This document shows positions 34,310-43,484 of a DNA stretch of 64,000 bases, one piece after another. A model generated the notes under the pieces. The model did not search any database and was not told the DNA's origin. It worked only from the letters and a program-made list of their open reading frames with translations. This DNA is from Lacrimispora amygdalina. Its GTDB lineage: Bacteria; Bacillota; Clostridia; Lachnospirales; Lachnospiraceae. Made by a program: the position numbers and the translations under genes. Position 1 is the stretch's first letter. Every line of letters begins with the position of its first letter. The DNA is taken from contig NZ_OAOF01000009.1 of NCBI RefSeq assembly GCF_900205965.1, positions 62,001 through 126,000 of the forward strand, in the 5' to 3' direction.

Positions 34310-35104
34310 CTACAGTTTCTCACATTTTTTATAACAGGCATCAGAGGCCTTGATCACCGCATTGCGGAATCCGTATTCCTCTAAGGCGGAGACCGCGGCA
34401 ATGGTGGTTCCTCCCGGAGAGCAGACTTTATCCTTCAGTGCTCCGGGATGCTCCCCTGTTTCCAGCACCATTCTGGCACTTCCTGCCACTGCCTGTGCTG
34501 CCATCTCATAGGCTGCATCCCGTGGCAGACCATACTTTACTGCGCTGTCAGCCAGAGCTTCAATAAACATGTAGACATAAGCAGGAGAACTGCCGCTGAC
34601 ACAGACCACTGCATTCATCAGACGCTCTTCCACGATCCTCATCTTGCCCAGGGAACTGAAAATTCCGGCAATGGCAGTTTTCTCTTCCTCTGTGAAAGCC
34701 TTTTCTTCATAGCAGACTCCGGTCATGCCTTCGCCCAGCAGCGCAGGGGTATTGGGCATGGCACGAACCACTCGTTTTCCCTCTCCCAGCTTTTCCTTTA
34801 ACTGGTCCGTGGTGATTCCGGGTGCAATGGATATCATAACATTCTTTTCTGTTACCACATCACGAAGTTCTGCCAAAACCGGATCCATATACTGAGGTTT
34901 CACCGCCAGAACAATATATTTTGCAAGACCTGCACATTCATGGTTAGATTCCACCCAGTCAATCCCCAGTTCTTCTGTTACTTCCCTGCAGCGGTCCTGA
35001 TTTACATCAGTAAAGACAATATCCTCTTTCTCATATTGTTTCACCAAACCTTTTGCAATTGCATATCCCATATTTCCGATTCCTATGATTCCAATTTCCG
35101 CCAT
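34310..35104 (-). CDS. proC: Pyrroline-5-carboxylate reductase
   Basis: A 264-residue enzyme for the last step of proline synthesis, reducing pyrroline-5-carboxylate with NAD(P)H. The N-terminal dinucleotide-binding motif is IGIIGIGNMGYAIAKGL. The central VRAMPNTPALLGEGMTG and the C-terminal SPGGTTIAAVSALEE are family signatures. Full length. It is the first gene of the minus-strand run and is divergent from the PTS operon, with the shared 320-nt region between them. Confidence 0.95.
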   Translation of the reverse strand: MAEIGIIGIGNMGYAIAKGLVKQYEKEDIVFTDVNQDRCREVTEELGIDWVESNHECAGLAKYIVLAVKPQYMDPVLAELRDVVTEKNVMISIAPGITTDQLKEKLGEGKRVVRAMPNTPALLGEGMTGVCYEEKAFTEEEKTAIAGIFSSLGKMRIVEERLMNAVVCVSGSSPAYVYMFIEALADSAVKYGLPRDAAYEMAAQAVAGSARMVLETGEHPGALKDKVCSPGGTTIAAVSALEEYGFRNAVIKASDACYKKCEKL

Positions 35105-35224
35105 CTGATATCCTCCTGCTTTTTACTGCTATCAATTAGCACCATTCTAACACCATTTTTTTAAATGTCAATGACGTGGAAATTAAATTTTAAATACATC
35201 TGTGGAAACTCAATAAGATAATAA

Positions 35225-35254
35225 TTGACAAAATTAAAACAATAATGTTATACT
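35225..35254 (+). promoter_or_regulatory. Promoter of the PTS-antiterminator unit
   Basis: TTGACA (35225-35230) and TATACT (35249-35254) are separated by 18 nt. Transcription would begin near 35261, directly before the RNA antiterminator element. Confidence 0.75.
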
Positions 35255-35264
35255 CAAACAGTTA

Positions 35265-35296
35265 TAGTGTGTTACTGATTAATCAGGCATTAACTA
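35265..35296 (+). promoter_or_regulatory. RAT: ribonucleic antiterminator target
   Basis: AGTGTGTTACTG, a short loop, then CAGGCATTAACT follows the BglG/SacY/LicT antiterminator target pattern (TTGTTACTG and CAGGCAAAACC). Its 3' half shares bases 35287-35296 with the left arm of the terminator behind it, so binding of the antiterminator protein and terminator folding exclude each other. Confidence 0.8.
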
Positions 35297-35341
35297 TGCA
35301 TGAATATTTTTGGAATGTTTATGCTAGTTAATGCTTTTTTT
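35287..35341 (+). terminator. Conditional terminator in the PTS leader
   Basis: GCATTAACTATGCAT (35287-35301) pairs with ATGCTAGTTAATGC (35321-35334) with one bulged base, followed by seven T. It should stop transcription before the PTS gene unless the RAT folds. Confidence 0.85.
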
Positions 35342-35424
35342 GCGTCCGGAAACAAAAAGGCTTTATGATAAGCATTTCAAAATCAAAAATTATAAGAATA
35401 AAGAAGTTGAAAGGAGTATTATTA

Positions 35425-37551
35425 ATGAAGGACAAGATTTTTGGAGTATTACAAAGAATTGGCAGATCATTTATGTTGCCTATAGCAATTTTACCGGTTG
35501 CTGGTCTGCTGCTTGGAATAGGTGGTTCTTTTACGAACAAAACCATGTTAGACGCCTATGGACTTACAGCGTTCATGGGCGAAGGTACCATTCTCAATGC
35601 ATTGTTACAGATCATGAACAGTGCAGGTAATATTGTATTTTCGAATTTGCCAATTATTTTTGCTATTGGCGTTGCGATTGGTATGGCAAATAAAGAGAAG
35701 GAAGTTGCAGCTCTGGCTGCGACAATTGCATTTTTTATTATGCATGCTTCTATCAGCTCATTAATCAGTATTCATGATAATGGAGAAGGTCTTTTAGCAG
35801 GTGCTACAACTTCCGTTTGCGGTATTCCATCCTTGCAGATGGGTGTTTTCGGAGGCATTATTGTAGGTTTAGGAGTAGCAGCACTTCATAATAAATTTTA
35901 TAAGATACAGCTTCCGCAGGTGCTGTCATTTTTTGGCGGTACGCGATTTGTACCGATTATTTCCGGAGTGGTATATGTATTTGTAGGTATTCTCATGTAT
36001 TATGTCTGGCCGGTTGTTCAGATGGGAATATATGGAGTAGGAAACGTTGTTTTAAATAGTGGTTATGCCGGAACATGGGTTTATGGGTTTATGGAAAGGC
36101 TTCTGATACCATTTGGCCTTCATCATGTATTTTACCTGCCATTCTGGCAGACAAGCATTGGTGGAAGGTTAGAGGTTTCAGGTAAAATGATCGAAGGTGC
36201 GCAGAATATCTTCTTCGCCCAGCTTACAGATCCCACTGTAAAACATTTCGCAGTTTCGGCTACACGTTTTATGTCAGGAAAATTCCCTCTTATGATTTTT
36301 GGACTTCCAGGCGCAGCACTTGCCATGTACCATACTGCAAGACCCGAAAACAAAAAGGTTGTTGGTGGATTATTATTGTCAGCAGCACTTACCTCAATGC
36401 TTACAGGTATCACGGAGCCTCTTGAATTTACGTTCTTATTTGTTGCTCCGTTACTTTACGGGATTCATTGTGTTCTGGCAGGAGCCGCTTATATGATCAT
36501 GCATATGTGTGGTGTTGGTGTAGGCATGACCTTTTCCGGCGGATTTATAGATATGTTCTTATTTGGTATCCTTCAGGGAAATGCAAAGACCAGCTGGATA
36601 TGGATTGTAATAGTCGGTATCGGATATTTCATTTTTTATTATATTCTATTCTCATATTTAATCAGGAAATTTGATTTAAAAACACCAGGCCGTGATAAGC
36701 AGGAAGAAATAAAACTGTATACAAGAGCCGATGTAAATGCTCAAAAAAATGGAAACAATGGAACCCCGGAAGACGTTGTTTCAGCAGGCATCTTAAAAGG
36801 GCTTGGAGGAAAGAAGAATATTACTTCAGTGGATTGTTGTGCGACAAGACTCCGCTGTACAGTAACAGACGGAAGCCTTGTTAAAGATGATGTGTTAAAG
36901 GCAACTGGTGCCAGTGGAGTCGTGCATAAAGGAAACGGCGTACAGATTATATATGGCCCGAGAGTCACCATTATCAAGTCAAATTTTGAAGACTATTTAG
37001 AGACTGCACCAGAGGAGGCAGACTTTGATTATACAGTAAACCACGATTCGTCAGAAAGCGTAAAATCTGATAAAGATAAAAAGGTGATCAATTCCATCAT
37101 CATTTCCAGCCCGTTTACAGGAGAGGCTGCAGATTTAACCACAGCACCCGATGAAGGATTTGCAAAAAAAATGATGGGAGATGGTGCAGTCGTTACACCA
37201 ACAGAGGAAATAGTTACTGCACCCGAAGATGGAGAAATCTGCTTCGTTTTTGAGACTAAACATGCGATAGGTTATCAAACGGACCTTGGTGTCACAATGA
37301 TTATTCATGTAGGAATCGATACGGTCAAACTTGCAGGAAAAGGATTTCAAGTATTTGTGGAAAATGGACAGAAGGTAAAGAAAGGGGATAAGCTCCTAAA
37401 AATTGATTTAGAGTACTTAAAAACAGCAGCACCTTCAATATGCTCTCCTGTCATCTGTACAGAACTTAAGGATAATCAGGAGATTAGACTAATTGCAAAT
37501 GGTAAGGTTAAAGCAGGCGAACCATTATTTGCTGTGGATACTTTTGAATAA
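35425..37551 (+). CDS. PTS permease EIICBA, glucose family
   Basis: A 708-residue phosphotransferase permease with all three domains on one chain. EIIC (about residues 1-420) begins IFGVLQRIGRSFMLPIAILP and holds about ten membrane segments with GITEPLEFTFLF. EIIB (about 445-530) has the phosphocysteine in SVDCCATRLRC. EIIA (about 560-708) has SPFTGEAADL, the first His in KHAIGYQ and the phosphohistidine in IIHVGIDTVKL. It imports and phosphorylates glucose, a glucoside or N-acetylglucosamine; which one is not settled by eye. I chose ATG at 35425, 8 nt after AAAGGAG. A RAT/terminator switch precedes it and the matching regulator follows. Confidence 0.92.
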   Translation: MKDKIFGVLQRIGRSFMLPIAILPVAGLLLGIGGSFTNKTMLDAYGLTAFMGEGTILNALLQIMNSAGNIVFSNLPIIFAIGVAIGMANKEKEVAALAATIAFFIMHASISSLISIHDNGEGLLAGATTSVCGIPSLQMGVFGGIIVGLGVAALHNKFYKIQLPQVLSFFGGTRFVPIISGVVYVFVGILMYYVWPVVQMGIYGVGNVVLNSGYAGTWVYGFMERLLIPFGLHHVFYLPFWQTSIGGRLEVSGKMIEGAQNIFFAQLTDPTVKHFAVSATRFMSGKFPLMIFGLPGAALAMYHTARPENKKVVGGLLLSAALTSMLTGITEPLEFTFLFVAPLLYGIHCVLAGAAYMIMHMCGVGVGMTFSGGFIDMFLFGILQGNAKTSWIWIVIVGIGYFIFYYILFSYLIRKFDLKTPGRDKQEEIKLYTRADVNAQKNGNNGTPEDVVSAGILKGLGGKKNITSVDCCATRLRCTVTDGSLVKDDVLKATGASGVVHKGNGVQIIYGPRVTIIKSNFEDYLETAPEEADFDYTVNHDSSESVKSDKDKKVINSIIISSPFTGEAADLTTAPDEGFAKKMMGDGAVVTPTEEIVTAPEDGEICFVFETKHAIGYQTDLGVTMIIHVGIDTVKLAGKGFQVFVENGQKVKKGDKLLKIDLEYLKTAAPSICSPVICTELKDNQEIRLIANGKVKAGEPLFAVDTFE

Positions 37552-37647
37552 GTATTTATGAAATGCATATTGTAATTGTCTATTCTTTCGGTTTTATTCA
37601 TGATAAAATGGAAAGACAATTGATACAGAGAGGATGGCGTTTACGAT

Positions 37648-38478
37648 ATGTACCGCATAAGTAAGATATTAAATCACAACAGTGTAATCGCAATTGATAT
37701 GACTGATAATAAAGAATATATTTTATTGGGAAAAGGAATTGGATTTGGGAAAAAGGTATCGGAACGTATTGAGGCACCAGAGGATTGCGCTGTTTACTCA
37801 TTACAGGAAAAGTCAGAACGAGGTACGAACAGAGAACTGGTTAAGAGCGTTTCACCTGAATACTTTGAATATGCCAATGCAATTTTAGATGAGGCAGAGA
37901 AAAGGGTTGGAAAGCTTGACCGGAGCATCCTGTTTCCAATAGCGGATCATATTTCATTTGCGGTACAGCGAATTCAGAATGGGGAGCAGATATATAATCC
38001 GCTCACAGAAGATATAAAGGCTTTATTCCATAGCGAATTTAAGGCAGCATTGGTTTTACGGGATATCTTAAAAAAAGAAAAGAACATTGATATAGATGAT
38101 GATGAGATCGGATATGTTTCCCTGCATATTCATGCAGCTAAAGAGGATATCAGCACCTCAATCTCAATGAAGATGGCTGAGGCGGTAAGAAGATGTATCA
38201 ACATCATTGAAAATGAAAAAAAATGTAAGATCGATGTGATGTCCCTGTCTTATAACAGACTTATGAACCATGTAAAATATATGGTAGCCAGAATCGTAAA
38301 GAACGAAGAATTAAAGTTGAATATCAATGACTATCTGGAATTTAAGATTCCGGAATCCTTTATGATAGCAACTACAATCTGTGACGAGTTAAGCATCGCA
38401 TTAAAACTGGAAATAAAAGAAGTAGAAATCGGTTATTTAGCCATGCACATTGAACGGGTAATCATGAGTGATGAATAA
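37648..38478 (+). CDS. BglG/LicT/GlcT-type transcription antiterminator
   Basis: A 276-residue RNA-binding regulator. Residues 1-55 are the CAT RNA-binding domain (ISKILNHNSVIAID, GKGIGFGKK). PRD1 (about 65-170) has conserved His in ADHISFAV and LHIHAAK; PRD2 (about 172-276) in MNHVKYMV and MHIERVI. PTS-dependent phosphorylation of these His residues controls RNA binding. The obvious target is the RAT at 35265-35296 in front of the PTS gene directly upstream (96-nt gap, no terminator seen), so it likely promotes its own expression. RBS is AGAGGAT. Confidence 0.92.
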   Translation: MYRISKILNHNSVIAIDMTDNKEYILLGKGIGFGKKVSERIEAPEDCAVYSLQEKSERGTNRELVKSVSPEYFEYANAILDEAEKRVGKLDRSILFPIADHISFAVQRIQNGEQIYNPLTEDIKALFHSEFKAALVLRDILKKEKNIDIDDDEIGYVSLHIHAAKEDISTSISMKMAEAVRRCINIIENEKKCKIDVMSLSYNRLMNHVKYMVARIVKNEELKLNINDYLEFKIPESFMIATTICDELSIALKLEIKEVEIGYLAMHIERVIMSDE

Positions 38479-38544
38479 ACACTTGGGGATGGCCTTCCGG
38501 CGATTGATGTGTTGATTGGAACAAATTAAATTTTAAATTACGTA

Positions 38545-38573
38545 TTGACATTTTCATTTTAATCTCATATACT
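38545..38573 (+). promoter_or_regulatory. Promoter of the trp operon
   Basis: TTGACA (38545-38550) and TATACT (38568-38573) with a 17-nt spacer form a consensus sigma-A promoter. It lies just before the T-box leader. Confidence 0.85.
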
Positions 38574-38579
38574 GTAGCA

Positions 38580-38890
38580 AAGCAAAGTAATAAACTGTTG
38601 AGCAGGAGTAAGTAAGATCTCTTCATCATGCACAGAGAGCTTCCGGTTGGTGAAAGGAAGCGTTGATGTCTGGTCTGAATGGACCTGCGAGGGCGGCTTG
38701 AAACCGGTGTTTATCTCCGGTAGTAGATGCCGACGGGTTTCCTATCCGTTATCAAGGGGAGACACATGTTGGTGTGTTATAAGCGGGAGAAGTCTATCTT
38801 CTCCAATCAGGGTGGTACCGCGGAACGAGTCACTACAAGCTTCCGTCCCTCTTATCCATAGAATTATGGAAGAGGGACGGGAGCTTTTTT
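38580..38890 (+). promoter_or_regulatory. Trp-specific T-box leader with terminator
   Basis: This leader holds the conserved T-box sequence AGGGTGGTACCGCGG at 38809-38823, which pairs with the acceptor end of uncharged tRNA. In stem I the specifier region reads GAA-TGG-ACC with TGG at 38680-38682, matching the tryptophan codon. A strong terminator follows at 38837-38890. Uncharged tRNA-Trp should favour the antiterminator and allow trpEGDCFBA transcription; charged tRNA favours termination. The start is taken from the promoter. There is no trp leader peptide or TRAP site, so the T-box is probably the main control. Confidence 0.92.
38837..38890 (+). terminator. T-box terminator stem
   Basis: AAGCTTCCGTCCCTCTT pairs with AAGAGGGACGGGAGCTT, followed by seven T. 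Its left arm begins 13 nt after the T-box core, the usual arrangement for competition with the antiterminator. Confidence 0.9.
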
Positions 38891-38926
38891 TATTAAAAAT
38901 TTTTAATCAGGAAAGGAGCCAGTATT

Positions 38927-40408
38927 ATGACTATCACACCGGATTGCAGGGAGATTGAAGCGCTTGGCGCTTCCTACCCTGTCATACCAGTCTGCAGGGA
39001 AATTTTCGCAGACATTGTAACCCCCATCACTCTGCTGAGAAAAATCGGGGCATTAAGCAGAAAACACTTTCTGTTAGAAAGCATTGAGGGCGGCGAAACC
39101 TGGGGACGCTACTCCTTTCTTGGTTATGACCCCGTCATGAAGGTCAGCTGCCAGGACCATGTGGTCACCATACGCCGTTACGACAGCATCACGGGAGCTG
39201 CTCAGGATGAGGTTTTTATATCGGACACTCCCTTTTTAGTTCTCCGGGAAATATTAAAGGATTACCGCTCTCCAAAAATCTCCGGACTTCCGCCATTTAC
39301 CGGAGGGTTTGTCGGTTATTTCGCTTACAGCATGATTGGTTATGCAGAGCCTGTCCTGTCTATCAAAAAAGGGGACTGCAGCGACTTTGATCTGATGCTG
39401 TTTGACACAGTGATTGCCTATGATCATCTGAAGCAGAAAATAAGCATCGTGGTAAATATGAAAACCGACCGGATTATGGAAAACTATGGAGCGGCCTGCA
39501 CAAAACTGGAAAGTATCGCACGGATGATCGGAGAAAATACTCCCCTGAAAAAATCAGCCGTACAGGAAAGACCTGATTTCCACTGTAACGTTTCCAAAGA
39601 GGAATACTGCCATATGGTGGAAAAAGCAAAGGAATACATTGTGGACGGAGATATTTTTCAGGCTGTTTTATCCAGACAGTTTAAAAGCGAATATCACGAC
39701 AGCCTTTTAAATGCCTACCGGGTGCTCAGGACCACCAACCCTTCCCCTTACATGGTCTATCTTCACATGGATGAGACAGAGATTATCAGTACTTCTCCTG
39801 AGACCTTAGTCCGTTTAAAGGACGGAAGACTGACTACCTTCCCGGTTGCCGGCTCCAGACCCCGGGGAAGCGATGAGGAGGAAGACAGACAGCTGGAAGA
39901 AGAGCTGCTTGCCGATGAAAAGGAGCTGTCCGAACACAATATGCTTGTGGATTTAGGACGGAATGACTTAGGAAAAATCGCAAAATTTTCCACCGTGGAG
40001 GTCACCGGATATAAGATGATCCACCGGTTTTCCAGGATTATGCACATCTGTTCCCAGGTGGAGGCAGACATAAAACCAGACTGTGACGGACTCTCCGCAA
40101 TTGAAGCGGTACTTCCCGCAGGCACTCTCTCCGGTGCGCCAAAGATCCGAGCCTGTGAGATTATAGAGGAACTGGAGCGGGAGCCACGGGGTATCTACGG
40201 AGGTGCACTGGGGTACATTGATTTCACCGGAAACATGGATACCTGCATTGCCATACGAATGGCTGTGAAGAAAAATGGAACGGTAACCGTTCAGGCCGGC
40301 GGAGGGATTGTGGCCGACAGTGTTCCGGAGCTGGAATATGAAGAATCAGGTAACAAGGCAAAGGCTGTAATCCACGCAATTGAAACGGCTGGGGAGGTGA
40401 ATGACTGA
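38927..40408 (+). CDS. trpE: Anthranilate synthase component I
   Basis: A 493-residue enzyme that converts chorismate and ammonia to anthranilate, the first step of tryptophan synthesis. The N-terminal domain has FLLESIEGGETWGRYSFLG, the region of the tryptophan feedback site (LLES). The catalytic domain shows AVLSRQF, STSPETLVRL, FPVAGSRPRGSDEEED, SGAPKIRACEIIEE and GAGGGIV-type end (QAGGGIVADSVPELEYEE). It pairs with TrpG for glutamine use. Start has GAAAGGAG upstream, past the T-box terminator. Its stop overlaps the trpG start by one base (TGATG). Confidence 0.96.
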   Translation: MTITPDCREIEALGASYPVIPVCREIFADIVTPITLLRKIGALSRKHFLLESIEGGETWGRYSFLGYDPVMKVSCQDHVVTIRRYDSITGAAQDEVFISDTPFLVLREILKDYRSPKISGLPPFTGGFVGYFAYSMIGYAEPVLSIKKGDCSDFDLMLFDTVIAYDHLKQKISIVVNMKTDRIMENYGAACTKLESIARMIGENTPLKKSAVQERPDFHCNVSKEEYCHMVEKAKEYIVDGDIFQAVLSRQFKSEYHDSLLNAYRVLRTTNPSPYMVYLHMDETEIISTSPETLVRLKDGRLTTFPVAGSRPRGSDEEEDRQLEEELLADEKELSEHNMLVDLGRNDLGKIAKFSTVEVTGYKMIHRFSRIMHICSQVEADIKPDCDGLSAIEAVLPAGTLSGAPKIRACEIIEELEREPRGIYGGALGYIDFTGNMDTCIAIRMAVKKNGTVTVQAGGGIVADSVPELEYEESGNKAKAVIHAIETAGEVND

Positions 40409-40977
40409 TGATACTGCTGATTGATAATTATGACAGCTTCTCCTATAATCTGGTCCAGCTGTTCGGTTCTATTGAACCGGATATTAAGGTCATAAGAAAT
40501 GATGAACTGACTGTGGAGGAGATCCGGAACTTACATCCTTCCCACATCGTCCTCTCTCCAGGACCTGGATATCCAAAGGATGCCGGTGTATGCGAAGAAG
40601 TGGTAAAGGAGCTTGCCGGAACTGTTCCCATTCTTGGTGTCTGCCTGGGGCACCAGGGGATCTGTGAGGTTTACGGGGCAAATATCACCCACGCCAAAAA
40701 ACTGATGCACGGAAAACAGAGCCTGATTGACATTGATACTTCTGATCCCATTTTTAAGGGGCTTGCAGAGACAATACCTGCTGCCAGATACCATTCTCTG
40801 ATAGCCGAAAAGGATTCCCTTCCTGACTGCCTGTCAGTGATCGGGACTGATTCCATCGGTGAGATCATGGCTGTGAAGCATAAAGAGTATGCGGTCTACG
40901 GACTGCAGTTTCACCCGGAATCCATACTCACACCAGATGGAATGACCATATTAAGAAATTTTCTGACCATTATATAA
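40408..40977 (+). CDS. trpG: Anthranilate synthase component II, glutamine amidotransferase
   Basis: A 189-residue class I glutamine amidotransferase that gives ammonia to TrpE. The catalytic Cys is in LGVCLGHQGICE, the His and Glu in LQFHPESIL, and the oxyanion region is SPGPGYP. It is a stand-alone amidotransferase and not fused to TrpD. In many bacteria such a subunit also serves PabB; no pabB is seen here. Overlaps trpE by one base; trpD follows after 14 nt. Confidence 0.95.
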   Translation: MILLIDNYDSFSYNLVQLFGSIEPDIKVIRNDELTVEEIRNLHPSHIVLSPGPGYPKDAGVCEEVVKELAGTVPILGVCLGHQGICEVYGANITHAKKLMHGKQSLIDIDTSDPIFKGLAETIPAARYHSLIAEKDSLPDCLSVIGTDSIGEIMAVKHKEYAVYGLQFHPESILTPDGMTILRNFLTII

Positions 40978-40991
40978 AGGAGGCAAACCAT

Positions 40992-42011
40992 ATGATTCAA
41001 GAAGCAATCCACAATGTAATTGAAGGGCAGGACTTAAGTTTTCAGGCTGCAAGAGAGGTTATGAATGAAATTATGAGCGGGGAAACTACTCCGGCCCAGA
41101 TGGCAGCATTTTTAACTGCCCTCCGTATGAAGGGCGAGACGATTGATGAGATAACGGCGTGTGCTACCGTTATGAGAGAAAAGGCAATGAAGCTGGAGCC
41201 GGATTTTCCAGTCATTGATATCGTAGGCACAGGCGGGGATGAGGTGGGAACCTTTAATATCTCCACCACCAGTGCTTTTGTAGTGGCTGCAGGAGGCGTC
41301 CCGGTTGCAAAGCACGGGAACAGAAGCGTTTCCAGCAAAAGCGGCGCTGCAGACGTTCTGGAGCAGCTGGGAGTCAACTTAAATCTTACGGCAGAACAGT
41401 CTGCCAGGGTTTTAAAAGAGACGGGAATGTGCTTTCTCTTTGCACAGGTCCATCATTCTTCCATGAAATATGCAGGTCCTGTCAGAAAAGAGCTGGGAGT
41501 ACGTACCATCTTTAACATTCTCGGACCTTTATCAAACCCGGCAGGCGCCACCATGCAGCTGTTAGGTGTCTACGATAAAAAACTGGTGGAACCCCTTGCC
41601 CAGGTTTTAAGCAACTTAGGAGTAAAGCGGGGGCTTGTTGTCTGCGGATCAGACGGACTGGACGAAGCAACCGTAACGGGTCCCACCCATGTCTGTGAAA
41701 TCCGTTTCGGGGAGCTGACTCCATATGAAATTACTCCGGAACAGTTTTCCTTAAGCCGCAGCAGCCTTTCTGACTTACTGGGCGGAACCCCTGCGGATAA
41801 TGCCAGAATTACAAAGGAAATTTTAGCCGGAACACTACGCGGTCCAAAACGGGATATTGTAGTTTTAAATTCTGCCCTCAGTCTTTATCTTGGCATTGAC
41901 AACTGCACCATATCCGACTGCATCAAAACTGCTTCCGACTTAATTGATTCCGGAAAAGCGGCTGCAAAACTGGAGGAATTTGTGAAAGCAGTGAATGAGG
42001 TGGCTCTATGA
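40992..42011 (+). CDS. trpD: Anthranilate phosphoribosyltransferase
   Basis: A 339-residue enzyme that joins anthranilate to PRPP. Signatures are DIVGTGGDEVGTFNISTTSAFV for PRPP-pyrophosphate, KHGNRSVSSKSGAADVLE, and HHSSMKYAGPVRKELGVRTIFNILGP. Full family length. RBS AAAGGAGG lies upstream. Its stop overlaps trpC by 4 nt. Confidence 0.96.
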   Translation: MIQEAIHNVIEGQDLSFQAAREVMNEIMSGETTPAQMAAFLTALRMKGETIDEITACATVMREKAMKLEPDFPVIDIVGTGGDEVGTFNISTTSAFVVAAGGVPVAKHGNRSVSSKSGAADVLEQLGVNLNLTAEQSARVLKETGMCFLFAQVHHSSMKYAGPVRKELGVRTIFNILGPLSNPAGATMQLLGVYDKKLVEPLAQVLSNLGVKRGLVVCGSDGLDEATVTGPTHVCEIRFGELTPYEITPEQFSLSRSSLSDLLGGTPADNARITKEILAGTLRGPKRDIVVLNSALSLYLGIDNCTISDCIKTASDLIDSGKAAAKLEEFVKAVNEVAL

Positions 42012-42808
42012 TCCTTGATACGCTGGCCGCAGCCTCAAAAAAGCGGGCGGAGGAGGCCAAAATAACGATTCCACCCGGTAAGATGGAGGAAATGGCATTC
42101 ACTGCTTTTGACGCGGGGCAGAGGGAATCTGATTTCTCTTTTGAACGGGCAGTCTCCTCTCCCGGAATTTCCTTTATCTGCGAAGTAAAGCGTGCTTCTC
42201 CCTCAAAAGGGATGATTGCACCGGATTTTCCTTACAGGGAGATTGCCATGGAGTATGAAGCAGCCGGTGCAGACGCCGTTTCCGTACTGACAGAACCGGA
42301 ATATTTCCTGGGAAAAGGGGAATATTTAACGGAAATCAGCCGGTCTGTTTCCCTCCCTCTGTTAAGAAAGGATTTTACCGTAGATCCTTATCAGATACTG
42401 GAAGCAAAGGTGCTTGGCGCCTCGGCAGTTCTTCTTATCTGTGCACTTCTGGATACCGAAAAACTGAAAGAATACATCAGACTCTGTGACAGCCTTGGAC
42501 TCAGTGCTCTTGTGGAAGCCCACGATGAGGAAGAAATCCACAGCGCACTTTCTGCAGGAGCCCGCCTGATCGGAGTCAATAACCGGAACTTAAAGACGTT
42601 CGAGGTAGACTTTGAAAATTCCATCCGTTTAAGAAACCTGGTACCAGCCGGGACAGCGTTCATTGCAGAAAGCGGAATACAGACCCCGGACGATGTAAAG
42701 CGGCTGTATCAGGCCGGTGTAAACGGAGTCTTAATCGGAGAAAGCCTGATGCGCTCTCCTGATAAAAAAAAGATTCTTTTGGAAATGAGGAAGGCTGCCA
42801 ATGAGTAA
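42008..42808 (+). CDS. trpC: Indole-3-glycerol phosphate synthase
   Basis: A 266-residue TIM-barrel enzyme that closes the indole ring from CdRP. Active-site strands are visible: ISFICEVKRASPSKG (catalytic Lys), AVSVLTEPEYFLG, LLRKDFTVDPYQ, LVEAHDEEE, IGVNNRNLKTFEVD, and IAESGIQTPDDV. Not fused to TrpF, unlike in E. coli. It overlaps trpD by 4 nt and trpF by 8 nt. Confidence 0.96.
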   Translation: MILDTLAAASKKRAEEAKITIPPGKMEEMAFTAFDAGQRESDFSFERAVSSPGISFICEVKRASPSKGMIAPDFPYREIAMEYEAAGADAVSVLTEPEYFLGKGEYLTEISRSVSLPLLRKDFTVDPYQILEAKVLGASAVLLICALLDTEKLKEYIRLCDSLGLSALVEAHDEEEIHSALSAGARLIGVNNRNLKTFEVDFENSIRLRNLVPAGTAFIAESGIQTPDDVKRLYQAGVNGVLIGESLMRSPDKKKILLEMRKAANE

Positions 42809-43484
42809 TTTTGAAAAGAAAATCAAAATCTGCGGTCTCACCAGAAAAGAAGATGTGCTGGCTGTCAACTGCTATAAGCCGGATTACGCAGGATTTGTTT
42901 TTGCTCCTGGAAAGCGGCAGCTTAATCACAGGCAGGCAGAACTTTTAAGAAATGATCTGCTTCCTGAAATTCCGGCTGTGGGAGTCTTCGTAAACAGCCC
43001 TGCAGACGAGATCATTTCCCTCGTAAAAAATAATGTGATCCAGCTGATTCAGCTTCACGGGGAGGAAAGTGAGGCGGATATTCTGGAGCTGAAAAACAGA
43101 TTGGACCGACCGGTCCCCATTATCAAAGCAATCCGTGTCCAGTCCGCGGCGGAAATTAAAGAGGCAGAAAAGCTTTCTGCAGACTACCTTCTTCTGGACT
43201 CCTATGTCAAAGGAATTCAGGGAGGCAGCGGAACAAGTTTTGACTGGTCCATGATTCCAACGATTAATAAGCCCTGGTTTCTTGCAGGGGGAATCGGCAT
43301 GGATAACATAGAAGAAGCGCTTAAAACGAAAGCGTTCTGCCTGGATGTCAGCAGTCTGGCTGAAACAGACGGCAGAAAAGACCCGGAAAAAATAAAAAAA
43401 ATCATACAAAAAGTAAGGAGTGGAAAATCATGTCAAAAGGAAGATTTGGACAGCACGGCGGACAATTTATCCCAGAAACGCTGA
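42801..43484 (+). CDS. trpF: Phosphoribosylanthranilate isomerase with extended C-terminus
   Basis: A 227-residue TIM-barrel isomerase, converting PRA to CdRP. Family parts are [51 protein letters not shown], and the phosphate site [15 protein letters not shown] and [10 protein letters not shown]. The natural end of the fold is near KIIQKVRSG; about 18 more residues follow, read in another frame over the first 55 nt of trpB. This is a long overlap compared with the short overlaps elsewhere in the operon and may follow loss of the original stop. The enzyme core looks intact. Confidence 0.93.
   Translation: MSNFEKKIKICGLTRKEDVLAVNCYKPDYAGFVFAPGKRQLNHRQAELLRNDLLPEIPAVGVFVNSPADEIISLVKNNVIQLIQLHGEESEADILELKNRLDRPVPIIKAIRVQSAAEIKEAEKLSADYLLLDSYVKGIQGGSGTSFDWSMIPTINKPWFLAGGIGMDNIEEALKTKAFCLDVSSLAETDGRKDPEKIKKIIQKVRSGKSCQKEDLDSTADNLSQKR

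Noticed and set aside
37570..37610. Separate promoter before the antiterminator gene
   Set aside because: TTGTCT and GATAAAAT are about 20 nt apart with poor matches; not listed as a promoter.
38647..38958. Open frame of 103 codons before trpE
   Set aside because: It covers the T-box leader and terminator; conserved bases there are explained by RNA structure.
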